This document shows positions 1 through 8,200 of a stretch of 31,364 nucleotides of DNA, in pieces. Source of the stretch: a virus; IMG/VR virus record IMGVR_UViG_3300017786_000075, positions 1 to 31,364 of that record; one strand, given 5' to 3'. The translations under genes and the position numbers were made by a program. The notes beneath the pieces are model-generated. The model had not been told where the DNA came from, made no database searches, and saw only the letters and a list, made by a program, of their open reading frames with translations. Position 1 is the stretch's first letter, and every line of letters starts with the position of its first letter.

Positions 1-297
1 GGGTGTTTTTGCTTTGCCTAGTACATATTCATATACATTGATGTCTTTGTATTCATCAGGCATAAACCATTCACTTTGACATACACCGTCAAAAGTTTGT
101 TGATCTACATCTAATGGAATATATTTTTGTAGTTTATCAAAGCCTTGTTCTTCCATAGCGACATTGAACTTGTCTATATCGTCGTCTGCATCACAGAGAA
201 CTACATGGCACTTATCAGCATGACCTGTATAGATCATATCAATAAGATCTTTATTAGAGAATCGTGGAATACCTAGTTCGTCTGTTTTCATAATCAT
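1..297 (-). CDS. Hypothetical protein, N-terminal 99 residues (runs off window)
   Basis: The frame is open from the ATG at 297 to the window edge, giving 99 codons, so the C-terminus lies outside. The visible part is acidic, with a D-A-D-D-D-I-D-K stretch near residues 36-43, and it shows no motif I can assign. No Shine-Dalgarno is visible. The bases before this ATG (AAATACTTGT-ATGA) are identical to those before the ATG at 27008, which supports this start. A sigma-70-like promoter (304-332) ends about 7 bases before it, so the message could be leaderless. ATG 291 (Met3) is an alternative start. Function unknown; the gene itself is likely real because the frame is long and correctly placed in the operon. 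Confidence 0.7.
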   Translation of the reverse strand, partial: MIMKTDELGIPRFSNKDLIDMIYTGHADKCHVVLCDADDDIDKFNVAMEEQGFDKLQKYIPLDVDQQTFDGVCQSEWFMPDEYKDINVYEYVLGKAKTP

Positions 298-303
298 ACA
301 AGT

Positions 304-332
304 ATTTTAACTGATATTAATCAGATTGTCAA
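304..332 (-). promoter_or_regulatory. Sigma-70-like promoter, TTGACA-17-TAAAAT
   Basis: On the minus strand the -35 is TTGACA (327-332) and the -10 is TAAAAT (304-309), with a 17-base spacer. It lies inside the 3' end of the 81-codon gene and points at the gene starting at 297. The expected start site (about 297-298) falls on the ATG, so either the mRNA is leaderless or this is chance. The overlapping string TTAAAATA also resembles the late box used elsewhere in the window. Confidence 0.45.
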
Positions 333-552
333 GTGAATTATCGCCATCTTGGCTTTTTATTTTTGGTTTGGCTCTACGGCCTTCCATCTCTGCTTTATAC
401 ATGTCAAGGATGGCTGTAATTTGTTCTTTGACTTGTGGATTTTGTGTCATCCAGAATTTTTTATTTAGAGTAAGAATTTTTTCTTCTAATTCGTTATCAG
501 ATAATTCGTCAAAACTTTGTACTAATGGATTAAAGGACGGTATCGAACTCAC
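307..552 (-). CDS. Small hypothetical protein, 81 residues
   Basis: The start is GTG at 552, supported by GGAGA about 8 bases upstream. It overlaps the 3' end of the preceding virion gene (stop at 530) by 23 bases, so translational coupling is likely. The protein is predicted mostly helical and highly charged, with an E-L-S-D-N-E-L-E-E-K segment and a basic R-R-A-K-P-K-I-K patch near the end, and it has no cysteine. I recognise no domain. Its place at the end of the virion gene block suggests a small structural, chaperone-like or regulatory role, which is inference only. Confidence 0.7.
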   Translation of the reverse strand: MSSIPSFNPLVQSFDELSDNELEEKILTLNKKFWMTQNPQVKEQITAILDMYKAEMEGRRAKPKIKSQDGDNSLDNLINIS

Positions 553-1117
553 CTAAATATTCTCCGTAGACTGTTTGCCCGCCGTCAATTGTCCAAAATC
601 TATAGATATATGGATGTACATTATCGTCAATAGTTGCTGGATGTGCAAATCCTGTTGCTACCTTGATTGAACCACTATTTGCTGTAGAAAATGTTACAGT
701 GTCTGCTTGCCCACGTCCGCGTAGTTCTAACCATACTTCAGCATACTTACCACTTGCTGGCCAATCTGCAAGTTCTAATGTAATACCTGTACTATTAATT
801 GTATAAGAATGATATGTTGCTATTTCAAAACTTACTGGTCTAACACCTGCACTACTTAATACACCACCACTGTAAAACTTGCTTGTACCTCTAAGAAATG
901 TTACATTCTTAATAGTGTTTCCTTGCATGTCAGTTTCAGCATCATTATTCTTTACTGTATTTGTATCTAATGCTGTTAAGTCAGCATGGGTATTTGTTAG
1001 TTCTGCTTTAATTTTAGTGAAATTATCTCTAAAACCTTGCGAGTCGTTATCTTGTCCTGCAACAGGATAATCTGCATTAATTGTTCCAATATTAGAACTG
1101 CTTGTTGTAATGGCCAT
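530..1117 (-). CDS. Virion structural protein, 195 residues (short fibre/appendage type)
   Basis: The N-terminus (about residues 9-45) has G-x-D-N-D-S-Q-G-F-R-D-N-F-x-x-I-K. This is a divergent copy of the D-G-T-G-D-x-L-R-x-A-F-x-K-x-N-x-N-F module that opens three other proteins in this window. The rest is beta-rich, with Ser/Thr/Gly-rich strands, as in phage fibre or baseplate-appendage proteins. The ATG at 1117 has AGGAG 8 bases upstream, and a late box (GATAAATA, 1136-1143) sits before that, so expression is probably late. It ends inside the next small gene. The structural role is inferred from the shared module and neighbours; the exact virion part is unknown. Confidence 0.7.
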   Translation of the reverse strand: MAITTSSSNIGTINADYPVAGQDNDSQGFRDNFTKIKAELTNTHADLTALDTNTVKNNDAETDMQGNTIKNVTFLRGTSKFYSGGVLSSAGVRPVSFEIATYHSYTINSTGITLELADWPASGKYAEVWLELRGRGQADTVTFSTANSGSIKVATGFAHPATIDDNVHPYIYRFWTIDGGQTVYGEYLGEFDTVL

Positions 1118-1135
1118 ATCTTATTCTCCTACACA

Positions 1136-1143
1136 TATTTATC
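1136..1143 (-). promoter_or_regulatory. T4-late-type promoter box GATAAATA
   Basis: Matches the T4 late -10 (TATAAATA) except at the first base. It is followed 18 bases later by the ATG at 1117, with AGGAG between. The same geometry recurs before 4175, 20292 and 21078. Confidence 0.6.
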
Positions 1144-1147
1144 AGTG

Positions 1148-3619
1148 TTACGCATTATAATTATATTTTCCGAACACAATATATTGATCGTTTGAGTTAC
1201 CTACAACACTATCTACTATATATCTGTCAATTTCTATGTCTAAATCTTTGAAATCGTATGTTCTATTTCTTAAGTTAATCATTATTTCGTCACTTGTACC
1301 TGGCTTACAGTAACATAAAGGTATTGCTAGTGTAAAGCCTGTTTCTTGTTCTCCAGCAACTTGTGGAGTACGCATCCATAATGGTAAAAAGTCGTATTCT
1401 GTACGCCCTAATGCTTTTATACTATCTTGCATATTAGTTATATTACTAATATATTTTTTACCTTGACCCCCACTTGCTAATACAGCATCACTATCTGCTT
1501 TTACAACATTATCTTCACCAAATACAAACGGGTCTGAATCTGTGTTTGCTGTTGCTGTTAGTGTTTCATTTGTTGCTATTGTGTTTACAGTATCACCTAA
1601 ATCTAATTGTGTATCGTCAGTCATAAATTTATACTGTTCAGTATTTCTATTGACACTAGATCCATCAAGTAATGTTGGAGTTCCTTGTTTATGATTACTT
1701 CGCTGTGCTAAGTCTGCTTTTAGTTGCATTGAACCTTGTTGTACAAATGACTTTTTTGTTTCGCCTACTTTTGCTTTTGCTGGATCAATGAGTTCTACAT
1801 ATACAACTTCATATACTACTTCTTGTGTACCTGGTGTTTTTGCTACTGCACTTTTAAGAGCACCAAGATTAAATCTGCGTTTTCTATGCCATTTTTGACT
1901 TGCTATAGCAAAGTCGTTTATAGTTTTTGTTTCAATACCTGCATATGCTAAAATTTTAATATCACGTTGTATTCCAAAATTTGGATCATTTGGTCTATAT
2001 ATACTTGTTGGTGGAAAGTTTGCAGGATCACTTATAAATGCTTGATACTCTGATCGTTTAGATTCTTTTAAAAATGGTTTCATATACAAGTTACTATATT
2101 GTGTATCGTCATCATCAATTACTTCAATACTAAACTCTTTTGTGACTGCACTAAATCCAAACCTATCTTGTGCTTCAACAACAAATTTATAGATTCTATC
2201 AATACTTGTAGTATCATTATCAAATGTCATATCATCATTATCAAAGAATGTAAGACCTGTAATTACTGTAGGCGTTATTTGACCAAATTGTCTAACTGTG
2301 CCTGTAATTTCTCCATTGTATTCAAGTGTAAGTCCTGGAGGCAAACGTCCACTGACTAGTCTATAGAATAAAGGAGCATCAGGTACAGTAGTAGTACCTT
2401 GAACTTTAAATACACTTATTTGATTTGCAGGTATAGTTCCTAATTTTGTTTTACTAGTCCATGCAATGCTACTATCCACATCACCTAATAATTGTACTGT
2501 GAATGTTTTATCTTTGAATGTAGCAACAATGAGTTTATTATCTTGTCTAAGTAAAAGTTCTGCTCTTACTGTAAATTTGTACTGTGTTGTAATTGCTGGT
2601 TGGTATGCAACTCTTCCTGCTATTTCTCCAGTGTTTACATCAATTGCCATTCCAACTGGAACTTTACTAGTTGTACCATCATCATTAGTTGGCATTAATC
2701 TGTAATTTATTGCACCTTCTTGATTTTCGTTTTTTAGTACTTCTAAGAATAATGTAATATAGTTGTTTGCTCTACGGAATCCAAAGTCGCCTGGAGTAAT
2801 CCAAATTGGTGTTCTTATATAAGTGTTATCAGCAGTAAACACTCCTGTTGCAACTTGTACAACAATGTTATCCGCACGTAGGAAGTCTTCGCCTACAACA
2901 AATATAGTGAAATTTCTTTTTACAACTGCAAGTCCGTCACTTACACTAACTTTAAAATCATAATGTCTGTTTAATTTTTTTGGTGGATTGTATACATAAT
3001 TGTTTATAAGTTGCCCTTGATAAAATAAACTACTTTTGTTTGAAAAGTCATGTAAGTACATATCGTAGTTTGTTGTATCATATTGTCCTAGTTTTGATCT
3101 TTTATCTAATGCAAGTAAAGGTTCAACAACACCAGATAGTTTACCAGTTTTACTCATGCTTATTCCTGGTGGTAATTCACCGTCACCCTTATCAATCCAA
3201 AACTCTAAACTTTTGCCTTCCGGTAAATCAACGTCTGTTGCTACTAATTGAAAGTCAATTATCTCATTATCTAAAATAAAAAATCTATTGTTAATAGGAG
3301 AATTACCTACTGACAATCTTCCTTCTTTAGTTTTCCATAAAGGATCATCAGGTCCTTTAACTACAATTTTAAATGTTCTATCGTCAATTACATTATTAAC
3401 TGTTGCACGTAATACAAAAGTAAATGTACTTTCACGCTCAACTTGTTTTGGAGTGCCAATAATGTTATTTTGAAATATTCTAAGACCAGGAGGTAACGAA
3501 CCTGCTATAATAGATATAGTTGGACTTATACCTGAAGTAAGAGGTAATCCTACGGAAATAGTTTCTTCTTCATTAGTCGTAACTAAAGTTGTTCCAGATG
3601 CTTGTGTCCAATTAGACAT
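1148..3619 (-). CDS. Virion protein with Ig-like (He_PIG-type) repeats, 823 residues
   Basis: The motif (S/E/R)-L-P-P-G-(L/I) followed by a short loop and a G-x-(L/I)-x-G turn occurs near residues 42, 150 and 428, and a weaker copy (V-P-V-G-M ... G-E-I-A-G) near 322. This is the signature of putative Ig-like/cadherin-like repeats, so the first 500 residues look like a chain of beta-sandwich domains. The last 300 residues are different, polar and without recognised motifs. I chose ATG 3619 over the upstream in-frame ATG (3643) because it follows the stop of the preceding gene by one base, while the earlier start would overlap that gene. Likely a baseplate or tail surface protein; the role is inferred from domain type and location. 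Confidence 0.8.
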   Translation of the reverse strand: MSNWTQASGTTLVTTNEEETISVGLPLTSGISPTISIIAGSLPPGLRIFQNNIIGTPKQVERESTFTFVLRATVNNVIDDRTFKIVVKGPDDPLWKTKEGRLSVGNSPINNRFFILDNEIIDFQLVATDVDLPEGKSLEFWIDKGDGELPPGISMSKTGKLSGVVEPLLALDKRSKLGQYDTTNYDMYLHDFSNKSSLFYQGQLINNYVYNPPKKLNRHYDFKVSVSDGLAVVKRNFTIFVVGEDFLRADNIVVQVATGVFTADNTYIRTPIWITPGDFGFRRANNYITLFLEVLKNENQEGAINYRLMPTNDDGTTSKVPVGMAIDVNTGEIAGRVAYQPAITTQYKFTVRAELLLRQDNKLIVATFKDKTFTVQLLGDVDSSIAWTSKTKLGTIPANQISVFKVQGTTTVPDAPLFYRLVSGRLPPGLTLEYNGEITGTVRQFGQITPTVITGLTFFDNDDMTFDNDTTSIDRIYKFVVEAQDRFGFSAVTKEFSIEVIDDDDTQYSNLYMKPFLKESKRSEYQAFISDPANFPPTSIYRPNDPNFGIQRDIKILAYAGIETKTINDFAIASQKWHRKRRFNLGALKSAVAKTPGTQEVVYEVVYVELIDPAKAKVGETKKSFVQQGSMQLKADLAQRSNHKQGTPTLLDGSSVNRNTEQYKFMTDDTQLDLGDTVNTIATNETLTATANTDSDPFVFGEDNVVKADSDAVLASGGQGKKYISNITNMQDSIKALGRTEYDFLPLWMRTPQVAGEQETGFTLAIPLCYCKPGTSDEIMINLRNRTYDFKDLDIEIDRYIVDSVVGNSNDQYIVFGKYNYNA

Positions 3620-3620
3620 A

Positions 3621-4175
3621 TTATAATATAGTCCCCATATCACTACCGAATGTAACCGGTGCAGTTATTGTGCCGTAATCAAGATCAAAATTTAATTGTA
3701 AAAATTCTGCATGACTTTGAATGTTTGGAACAATATCTCCGAATTCAAGTTGTGTACTAAACACTTCACTACCTTGACTTGATGTGTCAGTAATTACTAG
3801 ATTGTTACCAGACATGCTAGTTGTAATACCTGCACCACCTATAATACGTAGTGTTTCACCATCGTCTACATTCAGACTACCACCGTCAGTGACTACTAAC
3901 ATGCCCTGTAGATCTGTGCTAATTTGTATGTCGTTTCCTGCAACTGCGGTAACAGACATTCCTGTACCTGCTGTAAAGTTTTTAAATGTTAATTGATCGC
4001 CGACTTTGCCTGCGAATACAGCAACGCCAGTTCCTATACCAGCGGCTGTTGTTGATTCTGGAGAACGTAAATCTAGTTCATCAAAGTTTTCGTTAACTTT
4101 GCGAAATGCTTCTCTTAGATCATCACCTGTTCCGTCGTTAGCAATATTACCTATGTTAATGTTTTGTATTGTCAT
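3621..4175 (-). CDS. Virion structural protein with shared N-terminal module, 184 residues
   Basis: Residues about 8-36 carry the module N-D-G-T-G-D-D-L-R-E-A-F-R-K-V-N-E-N-F, shared with the proteins starting at 12500 and 19918. The remainder is glycine- and threonine-rich beta structure with repeats such as G-T-G-M-S-V and G-G-A-G-I-T, typical of trimeric phage fibre shafts. ATG 4175 has AAGGAA upstream and a late box (AATAAATA) 18 bases before the start. The next gene starts one base after the stop. The common N-terminus suggests that several different fibre or appendage proteins dock to the same partner; that is inference. Confidence 0.75.
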   Translation of the reverse strand: MTIQNINIGNIANDGTGDDLREAFRKVNENFDELDLRSPESTTAAGIGTGVAVFAGKVGDQLTFKNFTAGTGMSVTAVAGNDIQISTDLQGMLVVTDGGSLNVDDGETLRIIGGAGITTSMSGNNLVITDTSSQGSEVFSTQLEFGDIVPNIQSHAEFLQLNFDLDYGTITAPVTFGSDMGTIL

Positions 4176-4193
4176 AATAGTTTCCTTATATTG

Positions 4194-4201
4194 TATTTAT
4201 T
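4194..4201 (-). promoter_or_regulatory. T4-late-type promoter box AATAAATA
   Basis: Lies between the stop of the glycine-rich gene (4203) and the ATG at 4175, with AAGGAA in the short leader. Same spacing as the other leadered late boxes in the window. Confidence 0.55.
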
Positions 4202-4202
4202 A

Positions 4203-5201
4203 CTATCCACCGTATGCAAAACGTACTGCACCACCGCCACCATTTTCTCCGGCACCTGCTAAAAACCAACGATATGTATATTGAGCACCGTAAGAATATA
4301 TAGTTTGATTTCTGATTTGTCCGCCGGCACCGCCGCCTCCACCGTAACCAAACGCTGATCCTGTTGCTGTTCCACCATCACCGCCGTCTCCTGCACCACT
4401 ATAGTTGTAATTACTAAAACCTAACGCTGGAGCATCTGTGCCAGTACTACCCACGTTAGTACCGCCATATAAACGCATGCCTCCGCCGTTGCCTCCATGC
4501 TGTGCTTTATAATAATTATATCCGCCTGTGCTTCTGTGAAAATCACCTATACCTTGGCCACCTTTACCGCCATAGCCGCCTCCACCACCGCCACCACTTG
4601 CTTTGGTAGAAGAAGGAGCAGATGAACTTGCACGAAGTACTGAACCTGTTCCAACATAACTTACACTATTATCAACAAACACTGTGTCTATACTGCTACT
4701 GCCGCCACCGCCGTTATTGTATCCACTTGCTCCACCGCCACAAAGTGCAGTGCCTAAATCGGTTCCGCTTCTAGTCCATGTAATTTGAGTGTTTCCTCCG
4801 CTAGTAGAATTAGTAATAGTTCCTGCTTGTGGATATTTTTGACTTGCACCGTTTACTGTTTCGAACGGAGAATTTGTACTACAAGACCCTGCTTGTCCTG
4901 CTCCGCCAACTTGTACTGTAAATACATCACCAGCCTGTACAGTTAAATCAGTTATTCCGTAATATGCTCCGCCTCCACCGCCTCTTCCTGAGCCTGATGA
5001 ATATTGTCCACACATTCCTCCACCACCGCCACCTACCATGGATATACTCAAGGTATTAACGTTTGCTGGAACAACAAATGATCCGTTGGATGTAAGTATT
5101 TGTTCTCCAGCCGCAGGTGTCTGACTTGTATCTACTATTGAAATACTTGCACTTATACTCGGATAATCATCTAAAGTTAATGTAAAAGTTTCGTTTGCCA
5201 C
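4203..5201 (-). CDS. Glycine-rich adhesin-like protein, 332 residues, with the C-terminal half of a Calx-beta domain
   Basis: The start is GTG at 5201, preceded by AGAGGGA. Residues about 3-27 (A-N-E-T-F-T-L-T-L-D ... I-V-D-T-S) are the closing strands of a Calx-beta domain. The missing first strands are at the C-terminus of the upstream 2,100-residue protein, in the same reading frame, with a TAG between them. Next comes G-S-F-V-V-P-A-N-V-x-x-L-S-I-x-M-V-G-G-G, the start of a Gly-rich domain, then many poly-Gly loops separated by short Tyr/Ser/Asn segments. Gly-rich loops of this kind form host-binding tips in T-even gp38-type adhesins. A tip adhesin is likely by analogy. It may work as a partner or an extension of the upstream protein. 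Confidence 0.8.
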   Translation of the reverse strand: MANETFTLTLDDYPSISASISIVDTSQTPAAGEQILTSNGSFVVPANVNTLSISMVGGGGGGMCGQYSSGSGRGGGGGAYYGITDLTVQAGDVFTVQVGGAGQAGSCSTNSPFETVNGASQKYPQAGTITNSTSGGNTQITWTRSGTDLGTALCGGGASGYNNGGGGSSSIDTVFVDNSVSYVGTGSVLRASSSAPSSTKASGGGGGGGYGGKGGQGIGDFHRSTGGYNYYKAQHGGNGGGMRLYGGTNVGSTGTDAPALGFSNYNYSGAGDGGDGGTATGSAFGYGGGGGAGGQIRNQTIYSYGAQYTYRWFLAGAGENGGGGAVRFAYGG

Positions 5202-5216
5202 TGTTGTTGATTCCCT

Positions 5217-8200
5217 CTAATCTGTTAAGTTATCTGCTGTTACATTAAATGTAACTGATGCACTATTATTAAGCACTGTAAAAATGCCTGTTAAAGATGC
5301 ACTATCAATGTCTGCACTTGAAACTCCAGTAATTGTATATGGAACGTTTGTACCATTGGCTACATTTGTTGTATCTAATGTAATTGAAAAACTTTGTCCT
5401 TCATTAATTGAAGATGCACTAGAAGTTAATGTATAAGTTGGAGTTTGTATTTCCGGCTCTGCATTAACACCAACATCAAGTACCATTTTATATTCAACAA
5501 AATTTGCTGTGCTTGTGCTTGTTGTACCGTTTACTAGTCCACCTGCTGTTGCTGTGCTATCATCAACAACCATTGCTGTATCGTGTGTTTGTAATGGTGA
5601 GTTGGCGTCTACACTTATTGTTCCGTGAACTTCGTATGACCAATCTTCTACAGTCAATGTATTCGTATTAGTATCAGATTCATTAATAGGAACACAAGCA
5701 ATTAATCCACCTACTCTACCTAAACTTGTCTTCTTACTTGAAACACCATATCCACTTACCCAAAGTCTGGTGTTTGGATCTAATGTATTATCTAAACTAC
5801 ATTTGTGAATGCCTACATTCAAACTAGCACTAGCACTTGTATGTAAATTTCTAAATTTAGATATACCTAAACCGTCACTAAATGAAAGCACTATGCCTCG
5901 TTTGTTTGAATTAGTGTTATCTTTATTTTGTTCACCAACAGCAAAAATTAGATTATTTACAGTATCAAATTCAACATCTCGTAATTTTGGTTTAGTTTCT
6001 CTGTAATCTGTTTCAATAGTTGCTTCGCCTATGTCATTTAATACCCAGTCAGTTGCAATAATACCAGTTGTTGGATTAAGTTTTAATATATGCGATTGTT
6101 CATATCCTGATTGTGGACTAGCAACATATCCTAGACCTATTATTGGATTATCGTTTTGGTCAACTGTTACGCCAGCAGGTTCAAATCCTGTACCTGTAGC
6201 ACTTGGCACATACCAACCTCTATTCCATTGTAATGTGAATGTGCTAGAATACTTCCATAATCTTACTGCTGTTTCAGTACCGTCTGATTTAATTTCAGTT
6301 CCGTAAACATATACATTTCCTGAAGAGTCTACTGCAACATCTTGTGCTTCACTTTTCTTCGCAGTTGGACTTGCTTTTCTTACAACTAATACATCTCCGT
6401 TTGTTATGTCAACTTTTAAAACCCATACTCCGCTATCTAAATTTTGTAAATAATTTGCACCTACTGCAATAATATTTCCATCACTAGTAAAAGCCATTGC
6501 TTTAATTGCAAGAGCATTTCCGTCTGTGTCTGAATAACTACGTTGCCACAATACTGTGCCTGCTGGATCTAATTTTGTAATATATGCATCACTTGGATAA
6601 TCTGCACTTGGAGTATTTGTTTCCCAATTCCAAGAACCGCTATAACCAACATACACATTTTCTCCACTGTCTATAATAGCACTTGATGCTATGTAGTTTG
6701 AACTTAGTGAACGTCTCCAAATCGGAGATCCTCTATCGGTGTATTTTATTAATGCACATGATTTATTAACACCGCTATCAATTTGTTCAATAACAACTGA
6801 ATCGCCACTTCCTGCATGTGCTACATATTGAAAAGTTGTATTTGCAGTACGTGCTGAAGTTTCACCGTAATGCGTTGTTGCCCAATGTTTGTCAGCAATA
6901 TAAATTTCACCATGCATATCATTGTGAATACTACATTGGTAATATTTACGTCCACCAACTGTAGGCGAGTAACTTATGATACTGTTTACTGTTCCTTGAT
7001 TTGTTACAGCATTTGTTTGGTTAAGTGTTCCACTACCTTGTACATCTTTAATATAAAAAGGATGTCCTGAAGCATTAATAGTCCAATTAATAGTATCGCC
7101 TCTATCGTAAACTACTCCTGGATTTGCTCCACTAATTGTTCCGTTTCTATCACTTCCTGTATTCCACACATAGCCACTTGCTCCACTATTAACTACTGAA
7201 CCACTGTATGATTCTTGTGTTCCGTCACTACTATCATTAATTGTAACTACTTTATTTTGTGCATTGTCAGACATAAATGGAAGATAGTGATCGTCATCAA
7301 CTTGTGTAGTTGCTGTAAGGTCTTCAATTAGTTTAAGATTAAACGTTTCTGCTCCATCAAATGTATCGTCTGCTGTAACACTAAACAATTTACTATTTGC
7401 AATTTGTGTAAATGATCCTCTAATATTTCCATATGTTGTTACTAGTCCAGACATATCAATATCACTTGAACTAACACCTGTAATTTCATATGGTATTAAA
7501 ACTTGTGGATCTGTTGTACTAAGGTTATTAGTTACTGTGACTGTAAATGTACTGCCTTCGTTTGCTGAGGTTTTATTACTTGTAAGAGCGTATATTGGCG
7601 GTTCAAATTTATCTCTACTTCCAGGATACATAATCCATATTCCGCCATCTTGTCCTGATTCTGCTCTTGTAGTATTACCAGATGTTGCAAGTCCCATTAC
7701 AAGCACACCACCAGCACCACCACCACATTCGTGACTTACTACTGCTGGAGTAACTGTGTCAGCACTATTACCCTTTTGCCCTGCTACTCCTGTGGTAACA
7801 GTTCCTGCTCCGCTTATTGTTAGTGTTGGTACTGTAGTTGAAGCATGTCCGCCTCTTAGTGCAGTCATCTCTCTAGTTAAAGTTGTACCGCCTCCTTGAG
7901 CGCCATAAGTAATGCCAGTACCACTTTGCCAATCTTGCACATAACCATGTCCACCACCTGTGCCTGCTGTTTGTTGTGGAAGTACAGCACTATTACCTTC
8001 TTGGAATAAGTTTATTTTTGCTAGTTGTGTTGTGTTTAAATCTGTTGCATCTGTAGCAACTCCACCTCTAAATTCTAAAATAGATATAAGTTCTGCCGCA
8101 TTATATCCAGTGTTTCTAGTATAAGTTATACCACCATATGATGTTGTTGATTCTATAGCAACTCCTGCACCTGTGCCAGCAAAACTATATTGAGCATTGT

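Noticed and set aside
5217-5219. Amber suppressor tRNA as explanation of the in-frame TAG
   Set aside because: None of the five tRNAs has a CTA anticodon; a new start with its own ribosome site is the simpler reading.
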